Of a DNA stretch of 18,700 nt, positions 13,487 to 18,700 are shown piece after piece. Every line of letters starts with the position of its first letter. The stretch's first letter is position 1. This stretch comes from Candidatus Zambryskibacteria bacterium CG_4_9_14_3_um_filter_40_16 (GTDB taxonomy: Bacteria > Patescibacteriota > Minisyncoccia > Phycocordibacterales > Zambryskibacteraceae). The notes below the pieces were generated by a model that was not told where the DNA came from, ran no database searches, and worked only from the letters and a program-made list of their open reading frames with translations. Both the position numbers and the translations under genes were made by a program. The DNA is taken from assembly GCA_002791475.1 (NCBI GenBank), contig PFXE01000011.1, forward strand, positions 1 through 18,700, written 5' to 3'.

Positions 13487-14395
13487 TTAAAACTTCTTCT
13501 TCTGCAATTTTTCCAAAGTAACAAGAAGTGGAGACGCGAGAAAGATTGATGAATATGTGCCGGCAATAATTCCCGTAATCAAAATAAAAGTAAAATTTCT
13601 GGTTGACTCACTGCCGATAAAAAATAGCGCTATGAGCACAAGGAATACGGTTAGCGAAGTGTTGATTGAGCGACCCATTGTTTGGCGCAGACTCTCCCCT
13701 ACGGTTTTATCAAAAGATTCGTTTTTTTCCAGTTGAGAGTTTATTCTTAAACGCTCCCTGACTCGGTCAAAAACAACAATTGTGTCATGAACAGAGTATC
13801 CTAAAATGGCCAGAAGCGCGGTTACGAAGAGAAGGTCAATTTCCGCTCCAAAATATCTGCCAAAAATGATGTATATGCCGGTTGGGACCAATATGTCGTG
13901 GGCGAGAGCTATAATTGTTGCCACGCCATATTTCCATGAAGCAACAGGACGAGAGACCTTACGAAAAGCAAAAGTAACAAAGAGAACAATGGCAATAACC
14001 ACAACGGAAATTGCTTTATAAGATTTACTTTTCAAAGACGCTCCGACCACGGGTCCAATGGAATTAAATCTTTCTTCGCTAAGTTCTAACGCACCATCAA
14101 GAGAGAGGGCATTTACAACGGTCGTCTTTTCTTCATCATTAATTTCTCTGGTTCTTAAAATAAAATTACTGTCACTTGAAGGTCTTAAGGAATAATTCCC
14201 CAAAGAGAGAGAATTCAGTTTTTCTTTTACCTCGTCAAGAGAAGGTCTGTCTGAAAGATAACTGACCTCCAAAATTGAACCACCGGAAAAATCCGTACCC
14301 AAAACCGGTTTTAAAAAGAAAATGGAAAAGACGGATATCAAAACCAAAAATAGTGATATTGAAAAAAATATTCTTCTGTATTTAATAATCGTCAT
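13487..14395 (-). CDS. secF: protein translocase subunit SecF
   Basis: A 302-residue polytopic membrane protein that with SecD uses the proton gradient to help pull exported proteins through SecYEG. The N-terminal helix (IFFSISLFLVLISVFSIFFL) precedes the hallmark GTDFSGGSILEVSY. A periplasmic domain of about 80 residues follows, then SIGPVVGASLKSKSYKAISV and five more helices. AILGYSVHDTIVVFDRVRER holds the conserved family motif, and GRSINTSLTVFLVLIALFF the following one. Length is normal for SecF. The ATG lies 2 nt after the secD stop, so the pair is one operon with SecF last. Confidence 0.96.
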   Translation of the reverse strand: MTIIKYRRIFFSISLFLVLISVFSIFFLKPVLGTDFSGGSILEVSYLSDRPSLDEVKEKLNSLSLGNYSLRPSSDSNFILRTREINDEEKTTVVNALSLDGALELSEERFNSIGPVVGASLKSKSYKAISVVVIAIVLFVTFAFRKVSRPVASWKYGVATIIALAHDILVPTGIYIIFGRYFGAEIDLLFVTALLAILGYSVHDTIVVFDRVRERLRINSQLEKNESFDKTVGESLRQTMGRSINTSLTVFLVLIALFFIGSESTRNFTFILITGIIAGTYSSIFLASPLLVTLEKLQKKKF

Positions 14396-14397
14396 AT

Positions 14398-15744
14398 TTA
14401 TTCCGTCACCTTGTTTGCGCTTATGACCTTTGAAAAACCGGAGCCAAATAAAAAGCTTGATATCTTATTTTCTTCCTTAAATTCAAGAGCGAAAAGGAAT
14501 GTTCTTGACACGGTAATGGCGGTAAACATAGAAACAAGAACTCCGACCCCAAGAGTAAGGGCGAACCCTTTAACCGCTGGTGTGCCGAGCCAAAAAAGAA
14601 CAATGGCTGTAATAATACTGGAAACATTTGAATCTCTAATAGACAACCAAGCCCTGTGGAAACCTTCTCTCATAGCATCGGCTAATTTTTTCCCCTCCCC
14701 AAGTTCCTCTCTAAGGCGCTCAAATATAAGAATATTGGCATCAACCGCCATACCAACGGAGAGAATGAACCCAGCTATCCCCGCGGCTGTTATAGTAATT
14801 TTGAATATGTTGAAAACGGTAAGAGAGATTAGTGTGTAAAGAACAAGAGCAACAACCGCCACTAACCCCGGTAAGCGATACCACAAGAGCATAAAAATCG
14901 CGACCAAAAGGAAACCCCAAATTCCGGCAACAATTCCAGAATTGAGAGCCGCACCACCCAATGTTGCGCCAACAGTTTGTGTGCTTGCCAATTCTATGGG
15001 AACGGGAAGAGATCCGAGGTTGAGTTTTTTTACCAAGTCTTTAACTTCTTGCGCTGTGAAACTACCGGTGATTTGAGCATTGCCGTCACGAATTTCACTC
15101 TGAATGATAGGAAGAGAGATGGGCGCCCCGTCAAGAAATACCCCCAGGACTTTACCAATATTTTCTTTTGTAATCTGGGCGAAAATTTCTTTTCCTTCGC
15201 TATTAAACTCAAGAGAAACAAAAGGGTCGCCTGTTGTCTGGTCAAAAATAACCTGGGAGCGTTTAAGAAATCTGCCCGTAAGTTCCGTGGAAACAAAAAA
15301 ATCTTCCACCGCCTGCAAGTGTGGGTCCGTGGTGTTTAAATTTTCTAAACCGTCTTTCTGAAGTCTGAATTCCAAAAGAGGAGTTTCACCAAGAGCTTCT
15401 TTTGCTTCCTCAACATTTTTAAAACCAGGTAACTCCACAATTAACCTGTCTTCCCGATTGCCGGAAATAATCCCCGCTCTTTCAATTTGAACGACTGGTT
15501 CAGAGACTCCGAAAACATTGATTCTTCTTTCAATTACATCACGCAATGCTTCCAGAGAATCACCCACATCCTCGGGTTCAAGGTTTGAAACATCGGCCTT
15601 GTATATCAGCTCTGTGCCCCCGACCAAATCAAGCCCAAATTTAAAAGGAAATTTTGAATCGCCATTTTGAGACGGTTTTAGAAAAAAACCGAGTCCGACA
15701 AGGACCAATAAGAGGATGGCGCTACCGACCCTGTATTTATTCAT
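14398..15744 (-). CDS. secD: protein translocase subunit SecD
   Basis: A 448-residue inner-membrane partner of SecF. The N-terminal helix AILLLVLVGLGFFLK is followed by FKFGLDLVGGTELIYKADV, the SecD D1 motif. The periplasmic P1 region includes DVIERRINVFGVSEPVVQIE and RLIVELPGFKNVEEAKEAL. ITGSFTAQEVKDLVKKLNLG and GSLPVPIELASTQTVGATLG come next, then six C-terminal helices with SVGMAVDANILIFERLREEL. Slightly shorter than proteobacterial SecD, as in many bacteria. The ATG at 15744 is preferred to an in-frame start nine codons upstream because TATACT lies 8 nt before it and there is no Shine-Dalgarno site. Confidence 0.96.
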   Translation of the reverse strand: MNKYRVGSAILLLVLVGLGFFLKPSQNGDSKFPFKFGLDLVGGTELIYKADVSNLEPEDVGDSLEALRDVIERRINVFGVSEPVVQIERAGIISGNREDRLIVELPGFKNVEEAKEALGETPLLEFRLQKDGLENLNTTDPHLQAVEDFFVSTELTGRFLKRSQVIFDQTTGDPFVSLEFNSEGKEIFAQITKENIGKVLGVFLDGAPISLPIIQSEIRDGNAQITGSFTAQEVKDLVKKLNLGSLPVPIELASTQTVGATLGGAALNSGIVAGIWGFLLVAIFMLLWYRLPGLVAVVALVLYTLISLTVFNIFKITITAAGIAGFILSVGMAVDANILIFERLREELGEGKKLADAMREGFHRAWLSIRDSNVSSIITAIVLFWLGTPAVKGFALTLGVGVLVSMFTAITVSRTFLFALEFKEENKISSFLFGSGFSKVISANKVTE

Positions 15745-15752
15745 TCCGATAT

Positions 15753-15758
15753 AGTATA
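15753..15758 (-). promoter_or_regulatory. -10 box of secDF (leaderless start)
   Basis: TATACT on the minus strand ends 8 nt before the secD ATG; a weak CTTGAT lies 16 nt upstream. No ribosome-binding site is present. Confidence 0.5.
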
Positions 15759-15896
15759 GAAACAAGGCCAAAGAATCAAGAAAAACAAAATGGTCTCACA
15801 CGGTATAATTTTCCAAGGGGAGGGCTTGGACAATAGCATGGAACTAACTGCTTATCCTTCACCCTAAAGTTCGTGACGGTGGTTTTTATAGTCGCC

Positions 15897-17243
15897 TCAA
15901 ATGCCTTCTCTCGACAATAGTATTTTGATGGTTCGGAGAGCCACTTTCAAATCAATGACTAGCGAGCGGTTCTTGATGTAGTAAAGGTCATATGAGAGCT
16001 TCTTTTTTGTCGCTTCGGTATTTGCTTTGTGATGAGGATGTCCTTGATGATAAAGCTGTGCCCAACCAGAAAGACCCGGTTTTATAAGATGACGAACATT
16101 ATAGTAAGAGATTTCTTTTTCATACTGCTTCACAAGGGCGGGAATCTCTGGGCGAGGTCCTATGAGAGATAAGTCCCCCCTTATGACATTCCAAATCTGA
16201 GGAAGTTCGTCTATTCTGGTTTTCCTCAAAAAATTTCCAACTTTTGTAACTTGAGGATTTTTTGCAATACCATCCTTAGAGTCGTGAACCGACATGCTCC
16301 TAAATTTTATAACTTTAAAAAGTTTATTGTTTTGTCCCACTCTTTCTTGAGCAAAAAGTGTCGGTCCACCGTCTTCAATCTTTACGGCAAAAGCGACAAG
16401 CGGATACAAAATCAAAGTAATAACCCCGAACAATAGCGCCAAAACAAAATCCATCGCCCTTTTCAAAACATCATACCCTTTCTGTGCCGAACCTGATATA
16501 TTTTCTAAAAACCAGCTGTATTTCACGAGAGATAGAGGAATTCGGTCAAAAATATCTTCATATATTTTATGCATATCTATAAAACGAACCCTAGAAAATA
16601 TAAGATTGTAAAGATTGGGAAGAAGCGGTTCTACTTTCTCATTCTTAAAATCAGCCGCCACTATAAGAACCTCTTCCGAGTATATTCTGTTTAGAACCTC
16701 TTCCTTAAAATCAAAACTACCGATTTCGTCTAGATCTATGGAAGAAATAAATTGGAGATTGTATCTGGTGTTATTATTGACTTCCTGTTCAAGCTCTTTG
16801 ATTTCCGCTCCAGAACCAATAAGAATGGCTTTTTCTTTGTTTTTGCCTTCAAAAGAAGGGAAAATGTGTAGTCTCCACAAAGAAACAAGAAAGAAAGATA
16901 TTAGCAAATAAATAAAAAGGTTTGTTTTAGGAGTAATTCCAAAATAAGGAATTAGATAAAAAAACAAGACAGCAATAAAAATATTGGCTATTTGTGAATT
17001 TAAAATAATGTTACCGATTCTACTCTTTAAAATAAGGGTGTGTTTCTCATACAATCCGGCAATGAAAAAGACGGCTATCCAGACAATAAATAAGATTGAA
17101 AATGGGACAAAATGGTTTTTAAAAGCGTCTTGTTTCGGAAATTCAGAAAAACGAACTAGGAGCATAAGCCATAAAGAAATATAGAAAGCCACAATGTCGC
17201 CAATCAATAGAAGAAAGGGCTCGTTTTTATTAAAAAACTTCAT
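15897..17243 (-). CDS. polyprenyl-phosphate sugar-1-phosphate transferase (WbaP/WcaJ-type, initiating)
   Basis: A 448-residue membrane enzyme that would place the first sugar phosphate on undecaprenyl phosphate, starting surface polysaccharide synthesis at the inner membrane. Four N-terminal helices span about residues 10-125. A cytoplasmic, nucleotide-fold-like middle domain starts EKAILIGSGAEIKELEQEV. The catalytic bacterial-sugar-transferase domain begins at KRAMDFVLALLFGVITLILY, a membrane-inserting hairpin. Its signatures are FAQERVGQNNKLFKVIKFRS, RIDELPQIWNVIRGDLSLIG followed by PRPE, and LIKPGLSGWAQ. The Asp-Glu pair in RIDELPQ is the catalytic dyad. Length is normal. TATAAA lies 9 nt before the ATG, without a Shine-Dalgarno site. 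The gene is divergent from the DoxX-like gene and likely serves the glycosyltransferases in this window. Confidence 0.93.
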   Translation of the reverse strand: MKFFNKNEPFLLLIGDIVAFYISLWLMLLVRFSEFPKQDAFKNHFVPFSILFIVWIAVFFIAGLYEKHTLILKSRIGNIILNSQIANIFIAVLFFYLIPYFGITPKTNLFIYLLISFFLVSLWRLHIFPSFEGKNKEKAILIGSGAEIKELEQEVNNNTRYNLQFISSIDLDEIGSFDFKEEVLNRIYSEEVLIVAADFKNEKVEPLLPNLYNLIFSRVRFIDMHKIYEDIFDRIPLSLVKYSWFLENISGSAQKGYDVLKRAMDFVLALLFGVITLILYPLVAFAVKIEDGGPTLFAQERVGQNNKLFKVIKFRSMSVHDSKDGIAKNPQVTKVGNFLRKTRIDELPQIWNVIRGDLSLIGPRPEIPALVKQYEKEISYYNVRHLIKPGLSGWAQLYHQGHPHHKANTEATKKKLSYDLYYIKNRSLVIDLKVALRTIKILLSREGI

Positions 17244-17252
17244 AAATGTGAT

Positions 17253-17258
17253 TTTATA
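17253..17258 (-). promoter_or_regulatory. -10 box of the sugar-phosphate transferase (leaderless start)
   Basis: TATAAA on the minus strand, 9 nt before the ATG. An overlapping TATAGT, 14 nt before the ATG, is an alternative. No clear -35. Confidence 0.42.
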
Positions 17259-17339
17259 CTATACAAAATCTACCGATTGGCAATATTGCTTCTAAAGCCG
17301 TCCCTTTTATCAATTTGTTAAAAAAGCTAGTATTATGTG

Positions 17340-17792
17340 ATGAATAACGCTTTTGTCCGCAGATTTGATAGAAATATAATCCACTGCTTAAAAAAAATTA
17401 GCGTTCCAACCGCACGGATAGTTATATTTATAGTTTTTTTTTGGTTTGGAATTCTTAAAGTTTTGGGAACCAGCCCGGCAGACCCCCTTGTTTCCAAGCT
17501 TCTGTCAAAGACCTTGCCCTTCATAACATTTCAGCAATTTATAATTTTCTTTGGGATATTTGAAATGGCAATAGGAATTATTTTCCTTATTCCAAAATGG
17601 GAAAGGATTGCCATTGTTCTGCTTTTTCTGCACATAGTAACGACAATCATCCCTCTCATACTTCTCCCCACCACCACTTGGCAGAGCGCTTTTGTCCCCA
17701 CGCTTGAAGGACAGTATATTATCAAAAATTTAGCAATAATCGCCCTGGCTATTGGGATAGCGTCTCACATAAAACCATTTAACAAAAGTTAG
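17340..17792 (+). CDS. DoxX/DUF417-like four-helix membrane protein
   Basis: A 150-residue integral membrane protein. After a basic N-terminus (MNNAFVRRFDRNIIHCLKKI) come four hydrophobic segments: ARIVIFIVFFWFGILKVLG, QQFIIFFGIFEMAIGIIFLI, RIAIVLLFLHIVTTIIPLIL and IIKNLAIIALAIGIASHI. The first ends in 'FGxLKVxG', and the second carries the Glu-Gly of a 'GxxExxxG' pattern, as in DoxX and DUF417/YkgB small membrane proteins. Their role is poorly defined, with links to redox or stress in some species. The ATG at 17340 is chosen; a GTG directly before it is an alternative. TAGTAT lies 6 nt before the ATG, so this start may also be leaderless. Confidence 0.7.
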   Translation: MNNAFVRRFDRNIIHCLKKISVPTARIVIFIVFFWFGILKVLGTSPADPLVSKLLSKTLPFITFQQFIIFFGIFEMAIGIIFLIPKWERIAIVLLFLHIVTTIIPLILLPTTTWQSAFVPTLEGQYIIKNLAIIALAIGIASHIKPFNKS

Positions 17793-17848
17793 ATATGTTT
17801 TAAATAATTTTTATTTTATGTAAACACCCACACGGCTAAAATAAAAAA

Positions 17849-18700
17849 ATGTCAGACAAAGAGTCAAAAAGAAGAAAAATTTTGTATATGATTACCAAAG
17901 GAAATTTTGGTGGGGCACAACGATATGTGTTTGATCTTGCCAGTAATCTGCCAAGTGACAAATTTGACGTGGTGGTTGCGTTCGGCGAAGGAGAAACCCT
18001 GGCAGAAAAGTTAAAAGACAGAAATGTTCGTACTATTGGCATCCCATCTCTAAGAAGGGATATAAATTTGGGTAAGGAAATTTTGGCCTTTTTCCAAATT
18101 ATAAAGATAATAAAGGACGAAAAACCAGATATTCTTCATCTAAACAGCTCTAAAATTGGCGGTTTGGGAGCTTTGGCTGGAAGGATAACGGGTGTTAAAA
18201 AAATCATTTTTACGGGTCATGGTTGGGCCTTTAATGAAGAAAGGGGGGGGTTATCAAAAATCATAATTACGATTTTGCACTGGGTTACAATACTTCTTTG
18301 TCACAAAACAATTACCGTCTCAAAAAAATTAGAAGCGCAAATAGGAAAATTTCCTTTTGTAAAAAACAAAATAATCCAAATATACAACGGGATAGAAGAA
18401 ATTAAATTCCTAGGCAAAGAAGAAGCTAGAAGAAGAATTGCTCCGAATATAAAATTTCCTTTCTGGATAGGCACGATTTCCGAGTTACACAAGAACAAAG
18501 GGTTAGATTTTATGATAGAGGCTTTTTCTAAAATTTGCGCCGAGTTTCCAAATACTGTTTTTGTTGTAATAGGAGAAGGAGAAGAAAGAGAAAACATTCA
18601 AAAATTGATTAAAAAACATAATCTGGAAAACAGGGTTTTTCTCTTGGGCTTCATAAAAAACGCCGCGCAGTATATAAAAATGTTTGACATCTTTTCTTTA
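17849..18700 (+). CDS. glycosyltransferase family 4 protein (cut by window edge)
   Basis: The first 284 residues of a GT-B enzyme. The start MSDKESKRRKILYMITKGNF with GGAQRYVFDLA has the GT4 acceptor loop. Later come HLNSSKIGGLGALAGRI, FTGHGWAFNEERGG, TVSKKLEAQI and IQIYNGIEEIKFL, the usual run into the donor domain. GTISELHKNKGLDFMIEAF with VVIGEGEERENIQ carries the nucleotide-binding strands. The E-x7-E motif would lie past the edge. 'TGHGWAF' and the pairing with an initiating sugar-phosphate transferase resemble enzymes that add the second sugar of a lipid-linked repeat. The start at 17849 has TAAAAT 6 nt before it and no Shine-Dalgarno site. The 56 nt after the DoxX-like gene hold no terminator that I can see. 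Confidence 0.9.
   Translation, partial: MSDKESKRRKILYMITKGNFGGAQRYVFDLASNLPSDKFDVVVAFGEGETLAEKLKDRNVRTIGIPSLRRDINLGKEILAFFQIIKIIKDEKPDILHLNSSKIGGLGALAGRITGVKKIIFTGHGWAFNEERGGLSKIIITILHWVTILLCHKTITVSKKLEAQIGKFPFVKNKIIQIYNGIEEIKFLGKEEARRRIAPNIKFPFWIGTISELHKNKGLDFMIEAFSKICAEFPNTVFVVIGEGEERENIQKLIKKHNLENRVFLLGFIKNAAQYIKMFDIFSL

Noticed and set aside
15800..15890. Small plus-strand RNA or peptide between secD and the sugar-phosphate transferase
   Set aside because: A TATAAT at 15804-15809 and a weak CACC/GGTG hairpin before TTTTT exist, but there is no -35, the hairpin is poor, and the only ATG frame has nine codons.

Overview
The window looks like a chromosomal segment of a low-GC member of the Candidate Phyla Radiation (Patescibacteria, probably Parcubacteria-like). 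The 16S rRNA gene carries CPR-type sequence departures and an expanded V1 hairpin. Genes are short and tightly packed, with ATGA or TTGA overlaps. Many proteins belong to families usual in CPR: small wHTH regulators, a VirD4/HerA-like ATPase, a DUF4015-type protein and tail-anchored mini-proteins. UGA ends several genes right at the start of the next one, so the standard code is used and UGA is not recoded. This assignment comes from reading alone; no database search was possible.

Layout. Positions 1-3471 (minus) hold a surface-polysaccharide cluster: three GT-B glycosyltransferases and a UDP-glucuronate 4-epimerase-like protein. Positions 3511-3911 hold a small winged-helix regulator bracketed by two long palindromes that share a 22-nt core and sit on two promoters. 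Positions 3938-9995 (minus) hold a VirD4-like ATPase, MurD, a secreted DUF4015-like protein, two small proteins and a short nucleotide-sugar dehydrogenase. A lone plus-strand mini-gene (5736-5912) interrupts this run. Positions 10030-11030 hold tRNA-Ile(GAT) and two mini-genes for tail-anchored proteins, each with its own promoter, strong GGAGG site and terminator. Positions 11031-13087 are a self-contained 16S transcription unit: promoter, leader, 16S, trailer and terminator, with a 26-nt processing stalk and no 23S or 5S. Positions 13090-13464 (plus) are a structured stretch with one or two tiny ORFs and a UUCG terminator. Positions 13487-15744 (minus) are secD-secF. Positions 15897-18700 return to polysaccharide genes: an initiating sugar-phosphate transferase (minus), a DoxX-like membrane protein and a partial glycosyltransferase (both plus).

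How the genes fit together. The two polysaccharide blocks, the epimerase and the dehydrogenase suggest a UDP-GlcA/UDP-GalA-containing surface polymer built on a lipid carrier. MurD points to a peptidoglycan wall and SecDF to protein export. The wHTH protein may control itself and the glycosyltransferase cluster through the twin palindromes.

The most unusual signal is in translation initiation. The 16S has an intact helix 45, but the conserved GGAUCACCUCC tail is not there. In parallel, most protein genes that begin a transcript have a TATAAT-like box only 6-9 nt before the start codon, which implies leaderless mRNAs. Against this, the small stand-alone genes carry textbook GGAGG sites. That contradiction is the main thing to resolve.
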